Shown here piece after piece: positions 44,087 to 51,625 of a stretch of DNA of 64,000 bases. The translations under genes and the position numbers were made by a program. How positions within the stretch are numbered: position 1 is the stretch's first letter; every line of letters starts with the position of its first letter. Origin of the DNA: Iamia sp038233075 (GTDB taxonomy: Bacteria; Actinomycetota; Acidimicrobiia; Acidimicrobiales; Iamiaceae); the NCBI GenBank assembly GCA_038233075.1, contig JBBSMQ010000010.1, forward strand, positions 1 to 64,000. The letters are read 5' to 3'. Below the pieces are notes generated by a model. That model had not been told where the DNA came from. It was given only the letters and a program-made list of their open reading frames with translations, and searched no databases.

Positions 44087-45007
44087 ATGCGCCCCGCCCG
44101 TCCCCTCGTCCTCCTGTCCGCCGTCGCTCTGGTCGTCATCGCGGCCGGCTGCGGGGCCGGCGCCGAGGCCGAGGGGTCGAGTGGGGCGCGGCGGCCCACG
44201 GTGGTGGTGACCACGTCGTTGCTCGGCGATGTGGTGACGCGCATCGTCGGCGACGCCGCCGCGGTCACGGTGCTCATGCCCCGAGGAGCCGATCCCCACC
44301 AGGTCCAGCTCTCGGCCCGCCAGGCCGCCGAGCTCCGCGAGGCCGATGCGCTGATCACCAACGGTGCCGGGTTCGAGGAGGGCATGGTCGACGCGCTCGA
44401 CGCCGCCGAGGCCGACGGTGTGCCCACCCACGAGGCCATCTCCGACGTGGCGCCCCTCACCGACGCCGACGGCGACATCGACCCCCACTTCTTCACCGAT
44501 CCCGACCGCATGGCCGCCGCCGCCGAGGGCATCGGAGACTTCCTGACCGAGGAGGTCCCGGCCCTCGACGCCGAGGCCTTCCGCTCGCGGGTCGCCGCCG
44601 AGGTCGCGTCGCTGGCCGACCTGGCGGCCGAGGTGGACGACAGCCTGGCGGTGATCCCCCGGGCCGACAGGAGGCTGGTGACCAACCACGAGGTGTTCGA
44701 CTACTTCGCCGACCGCTTCGACTTCGAGGTGGTGGGCACCGTGATCCCCGGAGCGGGCACCGCCGCCGAGCCCAGCGCCCGGGATCTCGCGGCCCTGGCC
44801 GCCACGATCGAGGTGGAGGACGTGCCCGCCATCTTCGCCGACGTCTCCTCGCCCGAAGCCCTCTCCGACGCCCTGGCCGAGGAGGTCGGCGCGGTCGAGG
44901 TGGTGGCCCTCTTCACCGAGTCCCTCGGCGGCGCGGGCTCCGGCGCCGAGACCTACGACGCCCTCGTGCGCACCGACGCCTCCCGCATCGTGGCCGCGCT
45001 GACCTGA
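44087..45007 (+). CDS. Zinc/manganese ABC transporter substrate-binding lipoprotein (ZnuA-like)
   Basis: A 306-aa cluster 9 metal-binding protein. The signal peptide ends in a lipobox (VVIAAGC, Cys near residue 18). VVVTTSLLGDVVTRIVG starts the mature fold. Metal ligands are expected in PRGADPHQVQLSARQ, DIDPHFFTDP and TNHEVFDYFADRF (all His) with a late acidic residue (FADVSSPEA). It delivers Zn or Mn to a permease, but no permease or ATPase gene is adjacent. ATG at 44087 was chosen as it starts a good signal peptide. Confidence 0.87.
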   Translation: MRPARPLVLLSAVALVVIAAGCGAGAEAEGSSGARRPTVVVTTSLLGDVVTRIVGDAAAVTVLMPRGADPHQVQLSARQAAELREADALITNGAGFEEGMVDALDAAEADGVPTHEAISDVAPLTDADGDIDPHFFTDPDRMAAAAEGIGDFLTEEVPALDAEAFRSRVAAEVASLADLAAEVDDSLAVIPRADRRLVTNHEVFDYFADRFDFEVVGTVIPGAGTAAEPSARDLAALAATIEVEDVPAIFADVSSPEALSDALAEEVGAVEVVALFTESLGGAGSGAETYDALVRTDASRIVAALT

Positions 45008-45076
45008 CGGGTCCTGCGCCGGCGCGCCCCGACGAGGGCGTCACCCGCTTCCGGACCGCGCTCGGCGTGGCGGGGG

Positions 45077-45469
45077 TCAGCCCGGCGGCTCGTCCTCCAC
45101 CCGGACCGCCGCCTCCTCCGCAGGGGTCACGCCCTCCCGCTCCTGGACCACGTCCCGGGTCGAGGGGTCGCCCGAGAGCGGGTCGCGGTCGGCCTCGGAG
45201 GTCTCGTCGTCGATCACCGCCGCCGCGACCTCCGCGTCCTCGGAGTCGGCGCGCACGCCCTCGTCGGGCGCTATCAGCTCGGGTTCCGCGTCGGGCACCG
45301 GCACCTCCTCGGGCTCCTCGCGCGCGACTCGCTCGGTGAGGGGCTCACCGGTGGCCTCCTCGGCCGGGGTGGTGCCGAAGGCGTTGGTCCCGAGGGGCGC
45401 CTCGGGCGGGTAGGGCGCACCGCTGGTGCGGTCGTCGTCGAGGGGTTCACCGGGCTGCTGACTGGCCAT
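45077..45469 (-). CDS. DUF5709-type acidic protein
   Basis: A 130-aa, very acidic, probably disordered protein. FGTTPAEEATGEPLTERVAREEPE, LIAPDEGVRADSEDAEVA and EREGVTPAEEAAVRV follow the conserved line of DUF5709 in actinobacteria. The function is unknown. ATG at 45469. It is divergent from the amino-acid-binding lipoprotein gene. Confidence 0.75.
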   Translation of the reverse strand: MASQQPGEPLDDDRTSGAPYPPEAPLGTNAFGTTPAEEATGEPLTERVAREEPEEVPVPDAEPELIAPDEGVRADSEDAEVAAAVIDDETSEADRDPLSGDPSTRDVVQEREGVTPAEEAAVRVEDEPPG

Positions 45470-45642
45470 GTCTCCGTGCTGCCCGGTGGACGGGGACGGG
45501 AAACCGCGACCGGTCCGGTGGGGTGGCGATCGCGTCGTGGACGACCGGGTCGTCACGTCGGCGCCGTCCGAGGCTCACCGCTACGCTCGACCCACCGCCT
45601 CCGGCACCACCGGGAGCCCGTACACCACGGGACACCACCACA

Positions 45643-46479
45643 TTGCTGACGTCGCACCGCCTCCGTCTCTCCATCGCCGCCCTCGCAGTGGCCGTCCTGG
45701 CTCTCGGGGCCTGCTCGGACGACGACAGCGGTGACACCGCCTCGTCGGGCGAGGACGCCTCGAGCCAGAGCACGGGTGATGCCCCCGAGACCATCGAGGA
45801 GGGCACCCTCACCGTCTGCTCCGACGTGCCCTACGAGCCCTTCGAGTTCGAGGGCGACGGGCCCTCGGGCTACACCGGCTTCGACATCGACCTGCTGAGC
45901 AAGGTGGCGGAGACCTCCGACCTCGAGCTGGCCGTCTCCGACGTGGACTTCGACGGCATCCTCGGCAACCTGGAGGCCGGATCCTGCGATGCGGTCGCCT
46001 CGGCGGTGACCATCACCGACGAGCGCTCCGAGCAGGTCGACTTCACCGACTCGTACTTCGACGCTGAGCAGAGCCTGCTGGTGAAGACCGACAGCGACAT
46101 CGCCGGCCTCGACGACCTCGATGGCCAGACCATCGGGGTGCAGTCCGGCACCACCGGCGAGACCTACGCCAAGGACAACACCCCGCCCGGGGCCGAGGTC
46201 AAGTCCTTCGACGGCGCTGACGCCCTCTTCGCGGCCATCGAGTCCGGCGACGTCAAGGCCATCCTCCAGGACTTCCCGGTCAACGCCTACCGAGCCACCC
46301 AGGACGAGAGCGTCGACGTGGTCGAGCAGTACCCCACCGAGGAGGCCTACGGCTTCGCGGTGAAGAAGGGCAACGACTCGCTGCTGACCGCCCTGAACGA
46401 CGGGTTGTCGACCGTCCGCGACGGCGGCGAGTACGACACCCTCTACGAGGAGTACTTCGGCACCGCTCCTCCCAAGTAG
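45643..46479 (+). CDS. Polar amino-acid ABC transporter substrate-binding lipoprotein
   Basis: A 278-aa SBP family 3 protein. The signal peptide has a lipobox (VLALGAC). LTVCSDVPYEPFEF, GYTGFDIDLLSKVAE, AVTITDERSEQVDFTDSYF and GVQSGTTGETYA are typical of arginine/glutamine/cystine binders. It starts with TTG at 45643, because no ATG or GTG precedes the signal peptide in frame nearby. First gene of a three-gene importer operon; the permease starts 16 bases after its stop. Confidence 0.92.
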   Translation: MLTSHRLRLSIAALAVAVLALGACSDDDSGDTASSGEDASSQSTGDAPETIEEGTLTVCSDVPYEPFEFEGDGPSGYTGFDIDLLSKVAETSDLELAVSDVDFDGILGNLEAGSCDAVASAVTITDERSEQVDFTDSYFDAEQSLLVKTDSDIAGLDDLDGQTIGVQSGTTGETYAKDNTPPGAEVKSFDGADALFAAIESGDVKAILQDFPVNAYRATQDESVDVVEQYPTEEAYGFAVKKGNDSLLTALNDGLSTVRDGGEYDTLYEEYFGTAPPK

Positions 46480-46494
46480 TCGACCGAGCAGCCG

Positions 46495-47400
46495 GTGACC
46501 GACCCCGTCTCCCCGACCCTCCCCGCCGCTGCCGACGATGGGGAGGACGGTGGTGCCATCGCCCCGCCGCCCTCGGGGGCCCGTCGCCACCGCCTCACCC
46601 CTTCCCAGCGGCGACTGGTTACCCAGGTCGTGGGCTGGGTCGTCGGGGTCGTGCTGGTCGGGATCCTCATCGCCTTCACCGACTGGGGCCGGGTCACGGA
46701 TCGGCTCCTCAACGCCGAGATCGCAGGCGAGCAGTTGCCCGACGTCCTCACCGTCGCGGCCAAGAACACCGTCCTCTACACGCTGCTGTCGTTCACCCTG
46801 GGCCTGGTGCTGGGGCTGGTCTCAGCCCTGGCCCGGTTGTCCTCGGTGTGGCTGCTGCGCGCCTACGCCCGGTTCTACGTCGAGCTGTTCCGGGGTCTGC
46901 CGGCGCTGCTCACCATCATCGTCATGGGCTTCGCCCTGCCCATCGCGCTCGACATCAAGATCCCCGACCTGGAGATCCCCGGTGTGGCCAGCCTGTCCGG
47001 CGCCGGGATCCTGGCCCTGGGACTGGTGGCCGGGGCCTACATGTCCGAGACCATCCGGGCCGGACTCCAGGCCGTGCCCAAGGGCCAGACCGAGGCGGCC
47101 CGGTCGCTGGGCATGAGCCCGACCCAGACCACCCTGTTCGTGATCATCCCCCAGGCCTTCCGCATCATCATCCCGCCCCTGGCCAACGAGGCGATCCTGC
47201 TGCTGAAGGACACGGCCCTGCTGTCGGTGCTGGGCACCACCATCGACAGCAAGGAGCTGACCAAGTTCGGTCGCGATGGGGTGTCGGGCAACTTCAACAT
47301 GACCCCGCTCATCCTGGTCGGGATCGTCTACGTGCTCATCACCATCCCCTTCACCCAGCTGGTGGCCCGTCTCGAGCGTCGCCAGCAGAGGGCGCGGTGA
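46495..47400 (+). CDS. Polar amino-acid ABC transporter permease
   Basis: A 301-aa membrane permease of the HisM/GlnP type: NTVLYTLLSFTLGLVLGLV, FYVELFRGLPALLTIIVMGF, GAYMSETIRAGLQAVPKGQTEAARSLG (the EAA loop that docks on the ATPase) and FRIIIPPLANEAILLLKDTALL. A polar ~40-residue N-terminus precedes the first helix. GTG start at 46495. Its stop overlaps the ATPase start (GTGA). Confidence 0.92.
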   Translation: MTDPVSPTLPAAADDGEDGGAIAPPPSGARRHRLTPSQRRLVTQVVGWVVGVVLVGILIAFTDWGRVTDRLLNAEIAGEQLPDVLTVAAKNTVLYTLLSFTLGLVLGLVSALARLSSVWLLRAYARFYVELFRGLPALLTIIVMGFALPIALDIKIPDLEIPGVASLSGAGILALGLVAGAYMSETIRAGLQAVPKGQTEAARSLGMSPTQTTLFVIIPQAFRIIIPPLANEAILLLKDTALLSVLGTTIDSKELTKFGRDGVSGNFNMTPLILVGIVYVLITIPFTQLVARLERRQQRAR

Positions 47401-48170
47401 GCGCCGCAGCCGACGCCCCGGTCCCCCTGGGCCGGGCCGGGGAGATCCGCATCGTCGACCTCCACAAGTCCTTCGGACCCACCGAGGTGCTCAAGGGCAT
47501 CAGCCTCGATGTGGCCCCGGCCCAGGTCGTCTGCGTCATCGGGGCGTCGGGATCGGGCAAGTCCACCCTGCTGCGCTGCGTCAACCGCCTGGAGGACCCG
47601 ACCTCGGGCCAGATCATCGTCGACGGTGTCGACATCACCGACCCGGACTGCGAGCTCGACGACGCCCGGGCCCACATGGGGATGGTGTTCCAGCAGTTCA
47701 ACCTCTTCCCCCACATGACGGCCCTGGGCAACGTCACCCTGGCCCCGCGCAAGGTCCTGGGCCAGAGCGGGGCCGAGGCCGAGGAGGTCGCACGCCGGTG
47801 CCTCGACGGCGTCGGCCTGGCCGAACGGGCCGACGCCTACCCGGCCCAGCTCAGCGGAGGCCAGCAGCAGCGGGTGGCCATCGCCCGCGCCCTGGCCATG
47901 GACCCCGACATCATGTTGTTCGACGAGCCGACCAGCGCCCTCGACCCCGAGCTCGTCGGCGATGTGCTCGAGGTCATGCGCGGCCTCGCCCGCCAGGGCA
48001 TGACCATGCTGGTGGTGACCCACGAGATGGCCTTCGCCCGGGAGGTGGCCGACCACGTCGTGTTCATGGACGACGGCGTCATCTGCGAGCAGGGCCCACC
48101 CTCCCAGGTGCTGGCCGACCCCCACGAGGCCCGCACCCGGGAGTTCCTCTCCCGCGTCCTCAGCCACTGA
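47397..48170 (+). CDS. Polar amino-acid ABC transporter ATPase
   Basis: A 257-aa ATPase of the GlnQ/HisP group. Walker A IGASGSGKSTLLRCVNRLE, the Q-loop in GMVFQQFNLFPHMT, signature QLSGGQQQRVAIARALAM, Walker B MLFDEPTSALDPELV and the switch His in VVTHEMAFAREV are all intact. GTG at 47397 overlaps the permease stop. It completes a full importer (binding lipoprotein, permease, ATPase). The stop codon is the left end of element B. Confidence 0.95.
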   Translation: MSAAADAPVPLGRAGEIRIVDLHKSFGPTEVLKGISLDVAPAQVVCVIGASGSGKSTLLRCVNRLEDPTSGQIIVDGVDITDPDCELDDARAHMGMVFQQFNLFPHMTALGNVTLAPRKVLGQSGAEAEEVARRCLDGVGLAERADAYPAQLSGGQQQRVAIARALAMDPDIMLFDEPTSALDPELVGDVLEVMRGLARQGMTMLVVTHEMAFAREVADHVVFMDDGVICEQGPPSQVLADPHEARTREFLSRVLSH

Positions 48171-48324
48171 GAGGCAGAGCGGATAGGCGCCACCAGTGCA
48201 AAGTCACACGAGAGGCTCCCGAGGCCTCTCAGCGACAGCACGGTGCCGAGGCGCCAGCCGACGCTGCTCAGAGGCGGCGCTCCGACGCTCTGTGGACGCC
48301 CACCTATCCGCGCCGCCACTGAGC
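48167..48324. repeat. GGATAGG-ended structured element B
   Basis: 158 bases between two convergent genes. The left end CTGAGAGGCAGAGCGGATAGG and the right end (CCTATCCGCGCCGCCACTGAG) are imperfect inverted repeats. CTGAGAGGC also pairs with GCCTCTCAG at about 48224. The left end contains the TGA of the ABC ATPase; the right end contains the TAG of the RES toxin. It aligns with element C (59462) in both halves. Probably a bidirectional terminator-like repeat. Confidence 0.7.
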
Positions 48325-49029
48325 TAATAGGTCAGTGGGTGACGGTGCACAGGAGGGCGACGAGGTCGTCGATGTAGGCCTCCCCGGGCCCCGGTCGAGG
48401 GCTCCGAGCCCCCCTTCGGCGGCAGCGAGCACTGGGGTGGGAGAGGGTGGTGACCACAGGACGGCGACCTCGGCCGGGTGGCCGTCGACGAGGTCGGCCA
48501 GGGCGGGACGGTGGCCCAGGGCTCGGGCGTGCAGCTCGCGCTGGCGGGAGTCCCACCGCGCACCGCAGACCACGTGACCGTCGTGGGTACGGCCTCGGAG
48601 GGCCTGGGCCCAGGCCCGGGTGCAGGGGTAGTGCGCCGCGGTGGTGGTCACCAGCTGGCTCCGTTCGATGCCGATCCGGGCCAGCTCGACGTCGCGCAGG
48701 TCCACCAGGTGGACGCTGTGGGTCAGGGTGACGGCCCGTTCGACCCAGCGGGCGAGCTGCGCCTGGTAGATCCGCGGTGACGGGGGAGCGGCCTCGTGGA
48801 ACGCGGCCTCGAGGAACGCGGCGAAGCGCGTCGTGGCCACATCGGCGTGCTCGACCCCGGCGAGTGGCGCGAAGCGGGTGTCGCCGGTGGCGGGGACTAG
48901 GCCGGCGGGATCCGGGTGGGCCCCCGTGACCCCGCGATGCAGGACGGTCCCGGCGGCCAGGGTCGTGGCCCGCAGCTGGTGGAGGAGATCCGGGTGGGGG
49001 AGGGGACCGGGCAGGCCGCGAGCCCACAA
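48304..49029 (-). CDS. RES-domain toxin (NAD+-targeting)
   Basis: A 241-aa RES-domain protein. TLAAGTVLHRGV begins the fold, RFAPLAGVEHADVATTRFAAFLEAAFHEA supplies the central motif, and VDLRDVELARIGIERSQLV leads into the C-terminal part. RES toxins (MbcT/ParT group) break down NAD+ or ADP-ribosylate a target. A TTG start at 49029 fits the domain. The antitoxin gene ends 16 bases upstream, the standard antitoxin-toxin order. The C-terminal ~35 residues after ALDRGPG are low-complexity. Confidence 0.75.
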   Translation of the reverse strand: MWARGLPGPLPHPDLLHQLRATTLAAGTVLHRGVTGAHPDPAGLVPATGDTRFAPLAGVEHADVATTRFAAFLEAAFHEAAPPSPRIYQAQLARWVERAVTLTHSVHLVDLRDVELARIGIERSQLVTTTAAHYPCTRAWAQALRGRTHDGHVVCGARWDSRQRELHARALGHRPALADLVDGHPAEVAVLWSPPSPTPVLAAAEGGLGALDRGPGRPTSTTSSPSCAPSPTDLLAQWRRG

Positions 49030-49045
49030 GGGGCCGCCCGAGAGG

Positions 49046-49300
49046 TCACCCGGGGAACAGGTTGATGGCGGCCCGGCGCACCGCAGCGAGATTCCCGGCG
49101 TCGAGCATCGCCGCCGGCGTCGCGTCGTCGAGCCACGTGTTCGGCGTGGTGAACCAGTCCCACACCGCCCACCCCGACATCCGGTGGGCTACCAGGCCGG
49201 CCACCACCTCGGCCACTCGACCCGCGCGTCGACGTCGGTCGGGCTGGTCAGCCTCCCTGGGCTTCGCCTCGGGGGTGCGCCTCGGCCACCATGGGCCCAT
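49046..49300 (-). CDS. Short Xre/MbcA/ParS-type antitoxin (toxin-binding domain only)
   Basis: About 84 aa. The end, WFTTPNTWLDDATPAAMLDAG then NLAAVRRAAINLF, matches the toxin-binding domain of MbcA/Xre antitoxins (WLRTPNPxLGGxTPxxxL). The usual N-terminal helix-turn-helix is missing, so it may bind its toxin but not DNA. The ATG at 49300 shares the palindrome CATG with the start codon of the divergent carboxypeptidase gene. A shorter GTG start near 49213 is possible. Confidence 0.65.
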   Translation of the reverse strand: MGPWWPRRTPEAKPREADQPDRRRRAGRVAEVVAGLVAHRMSGWAVWDWFTTPNTWLDDATPAAMLDAGNLAAVRRAAINLFPG

Positions 49301-50540
49301 GCTGTGGCGGTCCTCGGCCTTCGTCGGCCTCGCGCTCCTCCTCGTCGTGGCGAGCGGCGCGTCCTCCGTCGCCGGCCAGGAGGCTCCTGACCCCAACAGC
49401 CCGATCGTCACCGTGGCGCCGGTCCCACCGCCGGCGGCGTCGATCGTGGTCGATGCCGCCACCGGTGAGGTCATCAGCGCCAACGACGAGCGCATGCCCA
49501 TGCTGCCGGCCAGCACCACCAAGCTCATCACCGCCCTGCTCGTGCGCCAGCAGCTGGATCTCGACCAGGACATCTCCATCTCCCAGACCGCCACCCTGGC
49601 CGAGCCTCGTCGGCTGGGACTCCAGGCGGGGAGCCGGTGGGGCGTCGAGGGCCTGCTCTACGCGGCCCTGCTCTGCTCCTGCAACGACGCCGCCTGGGCC
49701 CTGGGCCAGGCCGCCGGCGGGGGGAGCATGGCCGGCTACGAGGGCGCGGTCGCCGACCTGACCGAGACCCTGGGCATGGAGGACGACCCGGTCGTGCGCG
49801 ACCCCGCCGGCTTCGACGACGCACGCTCGGTCCGGGGCGGCAACCAGCTGAGCGCCCGCGACCTCGCGATCGCGGCACGCGCCTACCTCGCCGACCCCGA
49901 GCTGGCCGCCATCTCGGCCGCCCCCCGCCACGAGTGGGTCGGCGGCGACGGGCTGCCCCACTCGGTGCGCAACCTGAACCTCTTCCTCGGGGCCTACCCG
50001 GGCGCCATCGGGCTCAAGACGGGGGCCACCCTGGCTGCCGGTCAGAACCTCGTCGCCGCCGCCGAGCGGGGAGGACGCACCTTGATCGCCGTCGTGTTCC
50101 GGTCCGAGGCTCGCTACGCCGAGGCCGCGGCTCTCCTCGACGCCGGCTTCGTGCTCGTCTCGGCTGATCAGGTGACCGACGACGTCCTGCCCTCGGTGCC
50201 CGACGGTCTGACCGGTCAGCCGCCCGCGCCCGCCACGACCGCTCCCTCCCCCACCCGGGAGCCGCCCGAGGTGCCCACCCCCTCGTCGACGCCGGCGGAT
50301 GGACGCGAGGTGGCCGCCCCCGTGGCCTCGTCGTCGCCGGGCTCTCCGAGCGGTGGGGACGGGTGGGCCGTCGCACCCGTGTGGGTGGGCGGGGGGGCTG
50401 CCGTCGTCCTGGCCGGCGGTGGGGTCGCGGCCCTGGCCCGCCGACGGTCGTCCTCTCAGGACATCGACCGCCGCCCGGCCCGCCCGCGTCGGCGTGACCG
50501 TCGTCGTCGTGCTCGCAGCGAGGCCCCGGCCGTGCGGTGA
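49299..50540 (+). CDS. D-alanyl-D-alanine carboxypeptidase (S11, PBP5/6-like)
   Basis: A 413-aa cell-wall enzyme trimming the peptide stems of peptidoglycan. A signal peptide (LALLLVVASGASSVAG) leads to the S11 domain: PASTTKL with Ser72 and Lys75, SCND (127-130, SxN motif) and LKTGAT (KTG). A Pro/Thr-rich linker follows, then a C-terminal membrane helix (VWVGGGAAVVLAGGGVAALA) and an Arg-rich tail, anchoring it in the membrane. ATG at 49299. Confidence 0.92.
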   Translation: MLWRSSAFVGLALLLVVASGASSVAGQEAPDPNSPIVTVAPVPPPAASIVVDAATGEVISANDERMPMLPASTTKLITALLVRQQLDLDQDISISQTATLAEPRRLGLQAGSRWGVEGLLYAALLCSCNDAAWALGQAAGGGSMAGYEGAVADLTETLGMEDDPVVRDPAGFDDARSVRGGNQLSARDLAIAARAYLADPELAAISAAPRHEWVGGDGLPHSVRNLNLFLGAYPGAIGLKTGATLAAGQNLVAAAERGGRTLIAVVFRSEARYAEAAALLDAGFVLVSADQVTDDVLPSVPDGLTGQPPAPATTAPSPTREPPEVPTPSSTPADGREVAAPVASSSPGSPSGGDGWAVAPVWVGGGAAVVLAGGGVAALARRRSSSQDIDRRPARPRRRDRRRRARSEAPAVR

Positions 50541-50601
50541 CCTCGCGACCGCCGGGTCCCGGTCGATCCCTGGTGGTCTATGGGCCTCCTAGGGTGCCGG
50601 C

Positions 50602-50841
50602 GTGGACCCGTCCCCGACCCCCGCTCCAACGCCGGCACCCCCCGGCGGGCCGACCGGGGTCGATGCCCCCACCATCGACCTCGCCGCGGTCCGCGCCGAC
50701 CTGGCTGCGGTGGAGGCCGCCCTGGAGCGCCTCGACGCCGGGACCTACGGCACCTGCGAGATCTGCGGTGAGCCCATCACCGACGATCTGCTGGAGTCGG
50801 GCCCGGCCACCCGCTCCTGCGCGGCCCACCTCGGGCTCTGA
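50602..50841 (+). CDS. DksA/TraR-type C4-like zinc-finger protein
   Basis: A 79-aa protein. ADLAAVEAALERLDAGTYGTCEICGEPI is the DksA/TraR finger start, with CxxC; the second pair is in TRSCAAHLGL, where the last Cys is replaced by His, giving a CCCH site. Only the finger and a short helix are present, without the long coiled coil needed to reach into RNA polymerase. GTG start at 50602. Confidence 0.8.
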   Translation: MDPSPTPAPTPAPPGGPTGVDAPTIDLAAVRADLAAVEAALERLDAGTYGTCEICGEPITDDLLESGPATRSCAAHLGL

Positions 50842-50871
50842 CCCACCGTCCCGAGCCAGCCCGCGTCGGCC

Positions 50872-51516
50872 TCACAGCTGGTCGGCGGGGGTGACGGTGG
50901 CGGCCGCCGGGTCGAGCAGATCCTGACGAGGGCCGAGGGTCCACCCCTCGGGACGCCGGATGAGCCAGCGCCCCCCCAGGTTGGCGATCCGCTCCCGGGG
51001 CGCTGCCAGGGCGGTCTCCACCGCGTAGATGAGCCCGCTATGGGTCACGGCCAACCCGGTCCGATCCGACGTGCCGGCCAGCGCTGCGGCCAGGCCGTCG
51101 AGCGCGGCCCAGGCCCGCGCCACCACCAGGGCATCGGGTTCCCAGCCCGGGGGGGCGATGAGCCCGTCGGCCTCGGTGCCCGGAGCCCGGGCCGGGTCGT
51201 CTGGCAGCAACCCCGGGTGACGCTCGTGGATGTCGCTCCGGCGCAGGCCCGAGAAGGCTCCGGCGTCGCGCTCGCGCAGGCGCCGGTCCACGGCCACGAC
51301 GAGATCCGGCCCCGCCAGGTGCTCCGCCGTGTCCCGGGCCCGACGCAGGTCGGAGGCGGTCACCCGGTCCACCGCGGGGAGCACCCGGGCCGCGATCCGG
51401 GCCTGCTCGCGCCCGCGGTCGCTGAGTGGCGGGTCGGCCTGACCCTGCCACCGGCCCTCCGCGTTCCACGTCGACTCGCCGTGACGGACCACCAGGATGC
51501 GCGTTGGTCCGCCCAC
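50872..51516 (-). CDS. Histidine phosphatase superfamily protein
   Basis: A 214-aa phosphoglycerate-mutase-like enzyme: ILVVRHGESTWNAEGRWQGQADPPLSDRG (catalytic His), ASDLRRARDTAE, RLRERDAGAFSGL and LAVTHSGLIYAV (second His). It resembles the GpmB/CobC-like branch that removes phosphate from small metabolites; substrate unknown. Start at 51516. A second family member lies at 42778. Confidence 0.9.
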   Translation of the reverse strand: MGGPTRILVVRHGESTWNAEGRWQGQADPPLSDRGREQARIAARVLPAVDRVTASDLRRARDTAEHLAGPDLVVAVDRRLRERDAGAFSGLRRSDIHERHPGLLPDDPARAPGTEADGLIAPPGWEPDALVVARAWAALDGLAAALAGTSDRTGLAVTHSGLIYAVETALAAPRERIANLGGRWLIRRPEGWTLGPRQDLLDPAAATVTPADQL

Positions 51517-51625
51517 GGCCGCACAACCTAGTGCTGCCGCGCCGCGGCGCTTCGAGGGTCAAGGGACGTCACGGCGACCGAGAAGGGGCTGGTCAGACCC
51601 GTCGCCGGTAGCATCTGCGCCCACC

